A stretch of DNA of 64,000 nucleotides, from the NCBI GenBank assembly GCA_947359465.1, contig OX375876.1, positions 70,128,998-70,192,997 of the forward strand. The letters are read 5' to 3'. The translations under genes and the position numbers were made by a program. The stretch comes from Metellina segmentata. Lineage: Eukaryota; Arthropoda; Arachnida; Araneae; Tetragnathidae. The notes beneath the pieces are model-generated. The model had not been told where the DNA came from. It worked only from the letters and a program-made list of their open reading frames with translations, and did not search any database. Shown here in pieces: positions 34,210-46,627 of this stretch; the first letter of the stretch is position 1; every line of letters starts with the position of its first letter.

Positions 34210-34588
34210 AAACACTAACGTACGTGGACCCGAAATCTACGTTATTCATGTATCGTCGAATGGCAACAATCATCATAAATAAAATTACCAAGATTTTTAG
34301 AATATTGCTGTTTTCGAATAGCTGAGGTCAATTTATATGCAAAATTGAGTTTCAGTCTAAAAATGAACGAAAAAAACTAACCTCGGGAATGAAACAGTTG
34401 AATAGTTGTTTGAACGGAAAGCTAAAAGAAATACTGCAGATAGAGATCGCCGTACGAATGAAACAGTTGAGCAGTCGTTTAAACGGAGAGTTCGACGAAG
34501 GCTTAGTTATCAGCACGCTTCAAGCGAAAATAGTTCTGACGTTCAAGAACACAACTGCGGGAATTTGACAAATTTGTACACTTTTAGC
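34094..34588. repeat. Long inverted repeat in the Helitron 5' region
   Basis: 34094-34150 (AGTGGACAATTCTGTCAAAT then TCCCGCAGTT and TTCTTGAACGTCAGAA) is matched in inverse orientation by 34528-34588. In addition 34378-34500 (plus) and 34590-34687 (minus) share ANETVEQ-type coding. A (CT)n(TA)n tract at 34168-34209 lies between. It suggests an inversion with duplication of the N-terminal coding end. Confidence 0.7.
34168..34209. repeat. (CT)n(TA)n microsatellite
   Basis: CT units followed by TA units. Confidence 0.9.
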
Positions 34589-34687
34589 TCTCTGTTCAAA
34601 CAACTGTTCAACTGTTTCATTCGCGCGTTTAGTGCTTTTTCGTGCATTTTTAAACTGAAACTCACTGAGCATTTTCATATAATGTAG
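34378..34687. pseudogene. Rearranged Helitron N-terminal coding fragments
   Basis: On the plus strand 34378-34560 reads through NETVEQSFKRRVRRRLSYQH, an arginine-rich string like the leader of Helitron proteins. On the minus strand 34590-34687 starts with ATG at 34682 and reads NARKSTKRANETVEQLFEQR. The same peptide theme therefore appears on both strands, and a 60-bp direct repeat (GAATGAAACAGTTGA) lies within the plus part. Consistent with a fold-back rearrangement of the element's 5' end. No intact product is possible. Confidence 0.55.
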
Positions 34688-35456
34688 TCTTTGATCACTT
34701 AGAAAATGTGTATGTATATACTCGATGGCAAATATTCATTGCATAAATTTGAGAACATATTTGTGTTGTCTTTACAATTCGCGAAGATCACTGTTATTTC
34801 AACACGACACAGTACACAAGCCCGAAAAATGACGTTAGGTTTATATGCGATGTTAGTCGTATTATAATGATAGCAGTCTATACACGGTCTAACGCTTCAA
34901 GAATTTTGTCAAAATCGGTAAAAAACTTATCAAAAGTTGAGGAAATTACAGTTGGGATTACTTTTCACACCTTTCCAGGTGGGAAATATTTCCAATAACT
35001 ATATAACACAGAAGATTACACAATTATAAGTTACAATCTTTCACCAAAAATTATATATAAAGAATTATTTATAAAGAAAACATGATCCAACAAACAACAG
35101 CTAAAGGAGATACTTGAACAAATAATTATAACCAAGAAATTCCATATTATGGTAAAAGTTAAATAACTTAAGTAAATGCTTTTACCAATGTGAGGTCTTC
35201 CTCTTATGCTAATTGTAATGACGGTAGTGTTTTGCTGTGAAATGTTCTATCTACACGTATTCCAAACGTGAAGTCAATGGGCATTTTTTCGAACATTATT
35301 TCACATCATCACCAATAGCAATTGAAAATATTGAATTCGTAAATGGTACAGCATAGTTCATTGCTTAACGCCAGTTATATAAAATACCAAACTTTACCAA
35401 AAATACGATAAAATACATACGTTTAAAAGTTCCTGCGATATATATCAAACGGTAAA
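34688..35456. other. AT-rich spacer, no gene seen
   Basis: No recognisable feature. Confidence 0.6.
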
Positions 35457-35785
35457 ATGTGGGTAATAGGAAGTAGAATCCTCGTGTTCCGTGTGGTCTG
35501 TTCGTTTACACTGATCCTATCCTTTCAAATAGTTACAGGCACAATTATAAATATGCAATCATAGTACTATTTCTTTAAACTCAAGTTAGATTAAAACTCA
35601 AACATTGTCAAAATGGCGAAAAATGACACTTAAAGTAACACTGATATGTGTCATGTAAGAGTCAATTGGGTAACAGGAAGTAAAACAATCTGCCTTCTTC
35701 TGGTTTATTTGTTTTCTCTGAAAATTTCTCATGTATATTCACGTGGTTGCAGGCACAATTATAAATATTAAATCAATAGTCATTT
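35457..35785. repeat. Degenerate tandem duplication, offset about 207 bp
   Basis: GGGTAATAGGAAGTAGAAT ... CAGGCACAATTATAAATAT in the first unit and GGGTAACAGGAAGTAAAAC ... CAGGCACAATTATAAATAT in the second. No coding content. Confidence 0.7.
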
Positions 35786-37082
35786 CAGCGAACGCTGACT
35801 GCTGAAGCATTTTAAATCGCAAGCTATGTTCAAAAGTTTGCAACGTAAGCGGTAGAGTTAAGTAGTCATCAAACCTATGCTAACATTTCTTCACAGATAA
35901 TTATTTCACAGTGACTTCATTATGATGTCATCAAAGTTCAATTTCAGATCGGAAGACATTGCAAATTTTTTATCCATCACGTCATTCTTTTTAGAATTAA
36001 ATTAAATATTTTTTAAATAATCCGATAGCTTTGCGAAAGGTAGCTAACAGCTTTTTTGTAACCTTGTCTATCCTATCACTTTAAATAGCTTTCCTCTTGT
36101 TTTGAATTTTATGTGAGCCCTTCTTTGCGGTTCATGAATAATCTCATGAATAAAACAAGCTTAACTTTATACCGAGCATTATCACACCTTCGGGCCGAGT
36201 TCTTTTTTACTAAAAATACTTCAGGTGTGTTATTCAGAAAAATGAGATAGGGAGAGATTTCACTTTCTCCCCCTAAAAAATACGAAATGTAAATTTATTT
36301 AAATTTCAAAGGGAAACATTTCGCATATATGATAGAAATGGAATTTTCATAACATTTTATGTGACATATTAAACTCAATTCTGAAAGACAACTTTATAAT
36401 TTTTGTTTTAGATTTCTATTTCTTTGTTTAATGGATGAATTATAGTAGATATCGCATGGAAATGCAATTAATATAAATCGTGAAAGTGATATACAATTTC
36501 ATTTCTTAATTTAAAACGATCTTTTTGTAGACATGACTGTGTCTTTTTGGTTACTGGATACACCACGATTTGTTATTAGCTTTGATACAATATGGAAATT
36601 ATATCATATATGTATGCACTTCCATGAATTGTAGCATATAATACACAGTTCTAATTATGAATGTTTTAAAATATATATTTATATGTACGGTCTAATAGGT
36701 TGCATCTTTCTTCGAAAAGATTATCCGAGGCTAATTCAAGTCAAAGTGACGTGTTTTCACAAAATTAATTGCTCATTTCACTCAGTAGCCGCTTTAAAAA
36801 AATTATATTCAGATAAGTTTAATAATTAAAATTTTAGCTGCAATGTTACTTTTTATTTACACTTCTTACTCTTTTGTTGCAGTACTCGAAATTGTTATAG
36901 TACTATCATATCAATGTGCTTGGAAAAAAACTATGAAAGAGGTGATAAAATCGGTTTATACTAATTTCATTTGACAAATCATCCATGACTCATTTTCATT
37001 CGCTAGCTCCAGGTCTAAAGTGAAGAGGAAGTTTCGAGTATTAAGATTTTATCTTTCGTAATTTGATAATTTTTAATTAACA
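35786..37082. other. AT-rich spacer, no gene seen
   Basis: No recognisable feature. Confidence 0.6.
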
Positions 37083-37192
37083 TCGTACTAGAGCAACACG
37101 ACGTGCTATTGACGACTGTCCGGGATCATTCACCCAAGGGAAAGATCCGAGAACAAAACCACGTAAATTTGGACCATGATCAGATAAGATTT
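37083..37192 (-). mobile_element. SINE-A fragment
   Basis: CGTACTAGAGCAACACGACG, TGACGACTGTCCGGGATCA and GGGAAAGATCCGAGAAC match the 3' part of SINE-A on the minus strand. Confidence 0.7.
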
Positions 37193-37639
37193 TATTTTTC
37201 AACCATTTTGCCACCAATCTATTTTTAAACTAAGCAGCACCAGGACTCATAGTCGTTTATAGATATTCGGAATCCATTTTAAATTTTGATCTACTTAGTC
37301 ATTGTGTAGCGAAAAACAATTTTAGAACACAAAGCAAACTAACATGACCGCGTATTATCATGTTATCAAATCGCTTAATGAAGCTTGTGCAACAGTTGAT
37401 CGATGGTTGGTAAAATTCTAGGGAGAGGACACATTCTTTTTCTCTCTATCCATTTAATCCCTGTCGTTTGACCATACGATTCCTTTGAGTCAGAGTTTAT
37501 TACTTGGGTTTTCTGGTACTTACGCCATGTTTAGCCAGCTGTTTCAAACACAAGATAAGTAATTCAAGTAATGTACATGGGAAGATTTACTTGTACAGAA
37601 CCGAGAAACACATCCAGGGTAAATTACAAAAAAATGTGC
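37193..37639. other. Spacer, no gene seen
   Basis: 37570-37630 resembles the sequence next to SINE-A at 11870-11900 (TACAGAA...GAGAAA...CACTC/CATCC), possibly another old repeat. Confidence 0.4.
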
Positions 37640-37712
37640 CATCTATACCTCAAAGATTGCAAACGCTGTGATCGAACCTACAAGGCCACGGCGACTCTAC
37701 CATTGAGTTAGA
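37640..37712 (-). repeat. tRNA-like SINE head fragment
   Basis: On the minus strand TAACTCAATGGTAGAGTCGCC has an A-box pattern and GGTTCGATCAC a B-box pattern about 30 bp later. The arms do not fold as a full tRNA by eye, so I take it as a SINE head, not a tRNA gene. Confidence 0.5.
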
Positions 37713-39649
37713 TCCTATGAAATCCATCCCGTAAGTTGCATTTAAAGATAACATTCCCTCAATGAGTTGTACATTTAAAAAACGGTATTCTTCATTTCGT
37801 GGCCAATTTTATTTTCCAATTTAGAGTGTACAATACCGATCTTACGATGCTAACCAATAATTTCAGCTGCCTCCTCATACAGGCATAAATGTACCTTCAT
37901 ACAGGTATGAAGTAAAGTAATCGAATTTTATATATGTCTTTCTCAAATTTTTTGCGTTCAAGGAACATTGGAAGTTTGTGTTTCTATCCAATTAAACTAT
38001 GTTATTTGTCCATCTTGATCCATTGAGTCAGATCCAATGAACTGCAGTCTTGAAATTGTATTTGCGATATTGATTATTTTCTGAGATGTATATTCAAATA
38101 GGTATTCTATATCCCCTCCTCTATTTTGAAATATGTAGTGCCATAACCTTTTAAGTCTAACATTATCTTCGTACTATCCACTCCCATGTTCAAAAGTGTC
38201 GTCTAGACATTTCGTCTGGCCTGTGAGATTATTATTCACCAACGGATTTTATATCTTTCGCTCTTTCGATATTGCTCCTGTGCCATTTCTTCTTTTAAGA
38301 ACCACGAAAATTTCAATGTACTCAAAATTCTAAGCTTAAGTTGTGTTTCAGTCATCATCAAATTATTATATATACTTCTTAAGCCATGTATATTACAATA
38401 GTTTTATAGACCTTAGCTACTCATCAAATGTACCAAATGCAAGAAATAAAACCGGGACTTGGAAGAAGTGCAGTTTTGACTTTTGGCAGTTAAAATTTTA
38501 ATACCAGTCCCATAACCTTTGTGAAAAGTATGTTACCATGACAACGTTACATCTATACATGATTGTTTTATAATTCTATATTTTTGTTTCTAACTTTATG
38601 TCTTTTTCAATGTCAAATGTATTTTAATATCAAAGGTTTTTTTAAATATTTATTGTTTAGTTGTTTGTAACTGTTTAAAAGAGCCTTAACATTTGGGTAG
38701 CTACTATATAAGTGATCAGCTTTTGAGTGTCTCAAATCTAACTCGAATTACAGCCTCTAACTTGTGTATTAGAGATACTTATCCCTTATTGATAACTTCC
38801 GAATACATGAAATGGGCAAGATAAACAAAAAATCATTTTCAACGATGATACCGCCTGATTTTCAACTATGATACCGTCTGAGTTTCCAGACAAAAGCAAT
38901 CTGATTTTCCAGACCATAGGAAATGTAGTTATGAATTTATATTATTTAGAGATAAAGTGATCTATTTGGCTGTTTACAGATTAATATAATCGCAATATCC
39001 TGAAATTACACTCTTCAATGGCTTGACAGCTGTGTATGGAATTTCATATCACATTAATCGTAGTCAAATTATAAGAAGCATGGAATTTTATAAGTAGCTT
39101 ATCATGACGATGAACCTCATTTTGTACCCTCTTTTAACTTCTTCATTTGGCAAATTTCTAAACCAATGGAATTCCACATGTCACCTTAACTTCACATGTC
39201 AATATTCTCAAAGTAATATATTATTTAAAGCTACTGCGAAAATTATTAAATGTTGCTAATCATTCCAACTAAAAATATCGTAAAATAAAATCTACGTAAT
39301 TTCTTTGAGAGAAAAGTAGGAGATCATCATCCAAATGAATAACACTCTAAGCCAATAAAACTTACGAACAGATCGAATTAAAATTTAGTGCATTGTACCC
39401 TTTGAAAACAGCGATACCCCTAGTTCAAGAACTATAAGAATAATTAAAAAGGCCGAATGGATTGTAAACTTTTAAAGGGGGATTGTGTTAATATATCACT
39501 AACACACATTCGCTTAAAATGCATGAATTAAAAAGTATCTTACAGTGCAACGGCATTATGTTATAGAATTCTACAGTATATCTGTTTTTCTTCCTTTGTG
39601 TGTCACTTTCAACTGCCAAAGTTATTTTCATAAATATTTTTGAATTTAA

Positions 39650-39650
<1 letters not shown>
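37713..39650. other. AT-rich spacer, no gene seen
   Basis: No recognisable coding or repeat structure. Confidence 0.6.

Positions 39651-39710
<60 letters not shown>
39651..39710. repeat. (TA)n microsatellite
   Basis: About 60 bp of TA. Confidence 0.95.
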
Positions 39711-39714
<4 letters not shown>

Positions 39715-41229
39715 TTGCAAATATTAACAAAACAAAATCGTTGACGATAAAGCTATAAATGAGAGGGCACAATTCCACTTATTACATCAGTGGAGAGTAC
39801 GTGTACTATTTACTGCTTTTACGTCAGTTTTGAAGCAAAACTAAATTTGTATATGGTTGTAGGTTAACCATAACTTCAAACATAATTTTCTATTCCGAAA
39901 TTGTTTTGTACGTTAATCTACGGATCTAGCTGTTCACAATATCCAGTATTCAATAATTTGCATAAAATATTTAAAAATATTGTATTTTGTTTGTTATTTA
40001 AAATTTTAAAATTAAAAAAAGTCTTAGGACAACCGTAAAAACATTACAATTCAGTTAAATTAAGTTCGTTACTTAAAAAATTTATAAAAGCTGGTGAATT
40101 CTATACAAAGCTCACTAAGTATACAATGGAGACGGGTCTCCAAATAAGGGACATCTATTTCATGAATGTTTTTATTAAGGGCACGGTAGATCTTTAAATC
40201 GGTAAAACAGATGAAATCACTCATTTGAAACTTTACGAAAATAATTTCGACACATATATTTTTCAATCTAACAAAATAATAGGACGATTCTGAATTTTAT
40301 GAGTCTAAGTATCACCTTTGTTTTATTTGGTTATTCAATAACAATAACTAAACGGTATTTTTTTATACTTGTATTCAGTTAAAACACATACACACACTAA
40401 ACGTAGGAATTATATAGGGGAAAATTACTTAAGTAATAAAAAAGTACAGAGGTAATTTTGGGGATGCAGTTTTTGGTGTGCAGCTTTTTTGTATAGAGTG
40501 TCATACGGTAGTACAAAACATTATTTGTTTTATTTTATACCCAAAGGTAAAAACCTTTAAATCATATCAACGGCGGGACAGTAAGGAACTAAATAACAAT
40601 ATATGTATCCATGCTTGGCACAGGTAAAATTCAGCATGTGAGTTTCAAGTAAGATACGTCCTCTTATGTTTTATCAAATTATCTTTCAAATATGCAAAAT
40701 TTAGTCTATAACATCTATTTTTATCTTGCAATCTACCATTGTAGATCGTAGAACTCTACTAAATCTCAACAAAGCAACCTTTCATTTTAAGAGTTTTTTC
40801 TGCCCCCGATCACTATTTCAGTGTCGTCCAGAATCAGAAAAAAATTATTCCTTTTCAACCCCTTATCTTGGCACACAAATTACGTACTGTCAGATAGGAT
40901 TGACAAAAGTAAACAAAGCGTCTTACAGCCACAAGGAGAATGAATGAACCCCTATCAGTTTAGCTGTTGAACCTTTCTCTTTGAAACACCGTATCACCCT
41001 ATTACTCCACGTTCTGTCTATCACAAGACTTCTGGACTTTTTTATGTTGACAATTGTATCCACTCTTTTCCCCGGTGATTAGATAACAATTTTTTCAAGA
41101 AACACAAATTGCTGTGTAAATTACTTAGATTATTATCTGCATATATATCCATCATTTGATGTCACGAATTTCCATCATTATATTCGGACATATCCCCATT
41201 TTTCATAAGGAGTATTCAAAAATATTATT
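39711..41229. other. AT-rich spacer, no gene seen
   Basis: A 73-codon frame at 40726-40947 has no recognisable motif and is not called. Confidence 0.5.
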
Positions 41230-41233
41230 TTAA

Positions 41234-41403
41234 CCTTCAAGGGATTTAAACGCGACACCTCGTCAAGAAGATGTTAGCGATTTTTTTATGACGACGACAT
41301 CTAGAACTGTCAGTTTTTATCAAGTGATGAGATAACTCGTCCGTAAGTATTTACTCAGTTAGACTACTTACGATATATCTCTTCCATAACATCACCAGGA
41401 AGG
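41234..41403 (+). mobile_element. TTAA-flanked miniature element (family TM), 170 bp
   Basis: TTAA at 41230-41233 and 41404-41407. The left edge CCTTCAAGGGATTTAAACGC and right edge ATCACCAGGAAGG match the family. It contains GATGAGATAACTCGTC near 41325, a variant of the palindromic core. Confidence 0.65.
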
Positions 41404-41407
41404 TTAA

Positions 41408-41610
41408 ACCTCCAAGTGGGTTCTACGAAATGTCCATCAATATATGTCCAATTTTACACATGGCAAGATCAAGATATACCGATTTTTTTCTGACGACTAG
41501 ATCACGATGTGCTCAGTTATCTATTAATGTATAGATATCTCGTCCATCAAGAGTTTGGTCAGCTGTGCTAAGGATGAGATATAACTTCAAGCCATCCACC
41601 ACAAGAAAGG
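41408..41610 (+). mobile_element. TTAA-flanked miniature element (family TM), abutting copy
   Basis: Begins right after the TTAA that ends the previous copy (ACCTCCAAGTGGGTTCTACG) and ends CACAAGAAAGG before CTAA (41611-41614), a changed TTAA. It contains GATATCTCGTCCATCAAGA near 41537. The two copies share one TTAA. Confidence 0.6.
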
Positions 41611-41614
41611 CTAA

Positions 41615-42534
41615 GGCCTGACACATTGTTGTACTGCATTCGAAACTGGAAATATCGTTCCTAAAATTTGTGCTTCTTGTTGAGCAAATCTATATTAGTA
41701 AATGTCAACATTCCTCTTTAACATTCGCCAATCACAAAATAAAATTTAGATTTCCACCAGTGTCATCCACTACGAAGTGAAAGTGTCATGTTCCTACTGC
41801 TACATCTCAGACATTTACTCAGAGAAGAACTCTTGGTAGACAGACACATTACAAAGTAGAATATTTCTAATTTACCCTCCTAGGTTTATATATTCAGATA
41901 TACGTATTTTTAATAGCAAATTTTCCACAGTTTCAATAAAAAACAAGTTACAGACTATTTTATACTTCTATGCATATCTTCGTTCAGGTAACTGTAAACT
42001 AATTTTAATAGAGTATAGATGAATAAAAATAGTTTCAGACTTTCCATACTTTAAGCGTTTTCAAAAATATTAATTAAATACAAATTATATTTGCATAATT
42101 CTAAACATCTTGAGCTTTATTAAGCTAAAAAATTCTTGACTAGATACGAATAAAAATAGGAAATACATTGTACATTTTTATTTTGATAAATGTAATGTTA
42201 TCGCTTTTATAATTCGATCTTAAAAACTTTATAGGAATATCAAACTAATTATAGTTAATCAACACAGCTAAACAGACTAAATTCTGAATGTACTTAATCC
42301 CGTCTTAGTGAACAATATTCGCTAATCCACATGATGTTTGTTTCATTTGTGCTTTCTAGTTATACATAAGTATGTTGAAATACATTTTTCACAATTTACT
42401 AGGATGTGTGTTTGTATAAAAAAAATAGAATGTATATAAAGCACCTGAAAGCTTTCGACTTAGCATTTTTCTAAATTAATAATTTCGGCATCAAATTCTG
42501 AATTTGAATTGTTTTTTCATAGTTTGTTTTGTTG

Positions 42535-42536
<2 letters not shown>
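41615..42536. other. AT-rich spacer, no gene seen
   Basis: No recognisable feature. Confidence 0.6.

Positions 42537-42599
<63 letters not shown>
42537..42599. repeat. (TA)n microsatellite
   Basis: About 60 bp of TA. Confidence 0.95.
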
Positions 42600-42602
<3 letters not shown>

Positions 42603-42669
42603 CAATTAATTCCCCACGGCAAAAATGACTTAAAACCAGATGTTCTACTTTTTTAATTATGAGTTAAAG

Positions 42670-42822
42670 CAGGCCTCGAAATATATTTTTTAATACAGGT
42701 GCACAAGGTGCACCTAAGTTTTTAAATTAGGTACACAAGTGCGCTTAGCGGGAAAAAATTAGGTGCACTATTTTATTTTCACGTGCACAGTGCACCTGTG
42801 CACCCGGGTATTTCGAGCCCTG
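42670..42822. mobile_element. hAT-type MITE, 153 bp
   Basis: The left tip CAGGCCTCGAAATA pairs with the right tip, CAGGGCTCGAAATA when reverse-complemented: 13 of 14. The 8-bp flanks AGTTAAAG (42662-42669) and AGTTGAAG (42823-42830) differ at one base, a hAT-size duplication. Inside, GGTGCAC/GTGCACC motifs alternate in both orientations (about 42701-42718 and 42753-42803). Confidence 0.8.
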
Positions 42823-42830
42823 AGTTGAAG

Positions 42831-43387
42831 TACCTTCACTAGTGTTATCAACCAGAAACATTCGAATATTATAAAGGTGGACCCCGAGACCGCAGTCCAT
42901 ATTCCTACTGTATGTAGAATATACGACGAAATATGATTTAAAGGCTACTACTGTATTCCCACTTAATTTTGCAGCAGAGGTTGCAAATCAACTCCTTGAA
43001 CATCATTGTACCTCTGTGTACGTCATTAGAGTACTTTCAGACACTCATTGCTGCTTACTGACATAATTTTTTCACTCAGTTTCACTATTGTGTTGGGATA
43101 ATTAAATGCACTTTCCATTTTAAATTTATCCAAAATTAAAAGTCGCACTTTTGTAGGTATGGCAAAGGAGGTAAAGGAGGAAGCCACAACCTTTCTCTCA
43201 CATTATGTCATTCAGTGAAAGCCTCGTCGTTTCGAGACAGGAATTAGACCGACTTGTGTCAGGTCACTTAGTGCTGCTGGAAAAAGAGGGCCATGGTTTG
43301 CCGTGTCGTAAAAATAACGGATAAGAAATCGCAGACTTATGAGATGTAATCTTGATCAAACAAAAGATATTTGTGTACGTAAGGCTG
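42831..43387. other. Spacer, no gene seen
   Basis: Contains GTGAAAGCCTCGTCGTTTCG near 43216, resembling 43729-43745 (GTGAAAACTTCGTGG), so an old duplication of roughly 500 bp is possible. Confidence 0.35.
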
Positions 43388-43602
43388 TCTCATGTTAAAT
43401 ATGGCCTGGCCTCTTTCAGCACATTGGAGGGATGCGGAAGTGGTGTGCCTGAACAGGTGTCGATGTAGTCATCTGAGCGTGGTTAAAATGACGTGTTGTC
43501 CTCCTCATATGCTTCAGTTAGGGAATAATACCAGACAGTTACTAAAATCCCGTTGTGTTGCACACGAATTCGAGATAAATTCAACTACCTACTTGTCTAC
43601 CT
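43388..43602 (+). mobile_element. SINE-A fragment, diverged
   Basis: GGTGTCGATGTAGTCATCTGAG then CGTGGTTAAAATGACG and a CCCGTTGTGTTGC string, followed by TTCAACTACCTAC. 5' truncated. The 97-codon frame across it is chance. Confidence 0.65.
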
Positions 43603-43910
43603 TCAGTTTCTCTATTGTTTTGGAATTGTTGGCATACACTCTCCCTTTTAAATTTCCTCACAGGTACAATTCACGCGTCGAATGAATGAGGAAGAAACAA
43701 CCTTTAACATACAGAGCCTGTTCTTCAGTGAAAACTTCGTGGATTCTCGTCAAAGATTCGTCTAATGTCTTGTCAAGGATTTTCCTAATGTACGGCAAGG
43801 TCATTCTGTTCTGCTGCTAGAAACAGTAATTCAGTTCCTCAGACGTGAAAGGTATTGCACGTGATAACTCGATCAAAACGGGATGCTTTTCAAAGACCAC
43901 CCTAAATTAA

Positions 43911-44103
43911 CCCTCAAGGGGCTTTCAACGACATATCTCGTTCATCAAGATCTTACAACTTTGAAAATCATAAAGATATTTTCAATTTTTTGGGAGATCA
44001 AGATCTGGTCAGGTTTCTTCTGGTGACGAAATGTATCGTCCAAGATCTGGTCAGTTTCGATAACTACGCGATACCTTGTCGAGACAACCAACCATCAGGA
44101 AAG
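43911..44103 (+). mobile_element. TTAA-flanked miniature element (family TM), 193 bp
   Basis: TTAA at 43907-43910, then CCCTCAAGGGGCTTTCAACG and ACATATCTCGTTCATCAAGA. The right edge GAGACAACCAACCATCAGGA, AAG is followed by CTAA (44104-44107). AAGATCTGGTCAG recurs inside at about 44000 and 44042. Confidence 0.65.
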
Positions 44104-44107
44104 CTAA

Positions 44108-44399
44108 GTAAAAGATCCTACACTCATAAATATGTCACATTTGTAAGACAATGTAAAATAATTTTTGACCTTTGAAATAAAACTACCTAATAGCCTTAAT
44201 TGGAACGGACATTTTTATCACTTTAAAAATTATTCCTCCAAAAATTACGCCTTGTGGAAACTAAATTGACCCCGGCGGATATCAAATGATCTGAGGTAAC
44301 GAGTTTCTGGCAATCAAAAAGTAAGTTAAGTATTTGCTGCCTCAAAAACTGAACTAAATAGCAGCTTTAAAGAGGCCGAATAATACAAAAAAGAAGCGC
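44108..44399. other. Spacer, no gene seen
   Basis: No recognisable feature. Confidence 0.5.
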
Positions 44400-45010
44400 G
44401 TGTTTACGAAAATACAAGCAGTCAAATTAGCCCGAAGCCGGGCAACACTCTTTCATTCGTAATTAGAAAAACGTCGCAGCAGCTGCAAATAGGAACGTAA
44501 TGAGCAAGGCTTACAGAGCAAAATCTAATCAGTGGGGACCTTAATACTGCGCCATTTCCAACGATAACCGAACCCGAATTCAACCAAACGGACGAAAGTT
44601 ATTTCATCGAATATAAGACAACTTGCATCCACTCATTATTTTTACCAGTTTTTTCCCTTTCGATGAATGGCACCATTTAAATAGCTAAACGCGGCGTGCG
44701 CTCCGCGGCAGCACAGGGAGATAATAAAACATTCGCTCTGCAATTTCAAAATTAATGCAATTTGTTATTTCATTGGGGTTTCTTTTTTGTTTCGTTTGTG
44801 TTTCCCTCTTCTTTTCACGCTCCTCGCAGTCTTTTATTTCTGTTTTCAGACACGCGCTTTGTTATTTTGGAGGCTTTTCAAAGGGGTTCTTTCTTCCAGT
44901 CATTGAACGAATTTACAGGTCGAGATAAAGGCGTTCTGCGAGGTGAAAAAACAAAGCAAAAACCTTGCGGAATTCGTTCGTATGAGACTTTGGGATAAAT
45001 AGCGACTTTT
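44400..45010. other. GC-richer non-repetitive island
   Basis: About 600 bp of complex sequence, including GCTAAACGCGGCGTGCGCTC near 44682 and CCCGAAGCCGGGCAACAC near 44430. Frames in it lack any domain. Candidate conserved non-coding element or promoter-like region; no gene is seen on either side. Confidence 0.35.
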
Positions 45011-46429
45011 ATCTCAGGTAATAGTTGTTTTTCTGGAGTGTAATAGCTTTCGATATTTCTAGTATGCTGCGCAGTGCTTTTGAATAAAAAAATAAATGCA
45101 TCGTATTTTTTATTGGGCTATCTTTCACTCCTGATGTTTTAACGCATTTAATCTGCTTATTACGTCGGAGATTTGGTTAGCATTTGTTATCAGTCGATCC
45201 ATTAACTGGTAATGTGATTTAGTTGTGGTAGACAGAATTTAATTGAATTATGTTATGCGGGGATTTGTTGGTGGACATGGATTAATTCTACGTTTACAGA
45301 AATCTATGTATTACGTATGCAGGTTTGAAAATATAGTGCATGGTAGTGAATATCGTTAGGAAAGTCTGCTGTTCTTTTGAGCACATAATACATCTTTTCT
45401 CTCAATTTCTATATAAAACAATTTCCTCCTTGTCAAGAAATTTTTAAATTGGATTTAGTATAGACATAAAAACGCAACACAACACACAACTTCCTTAATA
45501 AAACTGAACTCAAAACCTTTGTCCAAATGTACATGATGATCATACACCTTTAAATGGACCCTCTTGTACCTTTGAAAACACTATGATTTCAATATTGTTT
45601 TAGAATAATAAATACATAATATCAGAAAAAGACATGTAAGTAATTTTTATTTGTATTTTAAAACCAAGCAAACAGTACTGAAGTTACACCCTAATACAAA
45701 ACAAAAGTTTCACCTAGAAGGAGCAGAACGGTATAAATGAAATTTGGAGGAGTGGAACATCTGCGTTTGAGATGAAAACGATCAAATTATCAGAATCGTT
45801 TGAGTTTGCGCCGGCATGCTGTATTAAGAATAATGGCGGTCGTACACTATTCTGAATAACACCACTTTTTTTAATTTCCTCAATAAAGATCGCATATTTT
45901 AGTCTCAAATTGTAATCATTTACTCATTTATAAAAAAAGCACTTTACCAACCTTGTAAATTTCATTGCATTCTGACAATTCCTTCTATGTGCAACTTTAT
46001 TTTTGTCTTGGAGTGTATAATAACTAAAAAATATGATGCTATTAAATTTATCGTTTAACATTCTATTTTATTTAAATGGTTTTAGAAGCTTTAAAACTAT
46101 ATCGTCCTTTATCACATCATATCGCACCCAGGCAAGAGAGGTGACAGAACTCAAAATTGCAGAATTTGAGAACATCAACTTAAAGGATACTAAAAACTTA
46201 TATTGAAATAGTACATAAACTTCTCTTTTAAATTTTAGGAAAGTATTTATGGTAGTAACTTCTATTATAATCTATAGAATAGTAATATGACACGCTGAGG
46301 CACCTCAGACATGTTTTTCAATGACATACATAACAATTTTTATTTTTGACTTTTGTCACTTTTGTTTCCGGAGTGAGATATACTTCCTTATGGTAAAAAA
46401 CGATTTCTTTTTAGACTGTCCAAAACAGT
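45011..46429. other. AT-rich spacer, no gene seen
   Basis: No recognisable feature. Confidence 0.6.
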
Positions 46430-46433
46430 TTAA

Positions 46434-46623
46434 CTCTTCAAATAGTTTTGACGAGATATCGCATCTATGAAAATATGAACAATTTTGTTAATGAGGTATC
46501 TCATCATTAATTGTTATCAGACCTGATCAGCTTTCTTCTAATGACGAGGTATGTCGAGAATCAAGATCTGGTCAATTTTTAGTGTTATGACGAGATGCCT
46601 CCTCAAAACAACCGCCAGTAGGG
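46434..46623 (+). mobile_element. TTAA-flanked miniature element (family TM), 190 bp
   Basis: TTAA at 46430-46433 and 46624-46627. Left edge CTCTTCAAATAGTTTTGACG, then AGATATCGCATC; right edge CAACCGCCAGTAGGG. The inner strings GACGAGGTATGTCGAGAATC and AAGATCTGGTCAATTTTT match the copy at 43911. Confidence 0.7.
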
Positions 46624-46627
46624 TTAA

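Larger units (their letters stand above)
30318..34687 (-). mobile_element. Helitron relic
   Basis: Rolling-circle transposon remnant whose coding pieces run in order on the minus strand: N-terminal domain, HUH endonuclease, helicase C-terminal half. Its 5' end is rearranged at 34094-34687. The TC and CTRR termini were not recognised. Confidence 0.8.
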
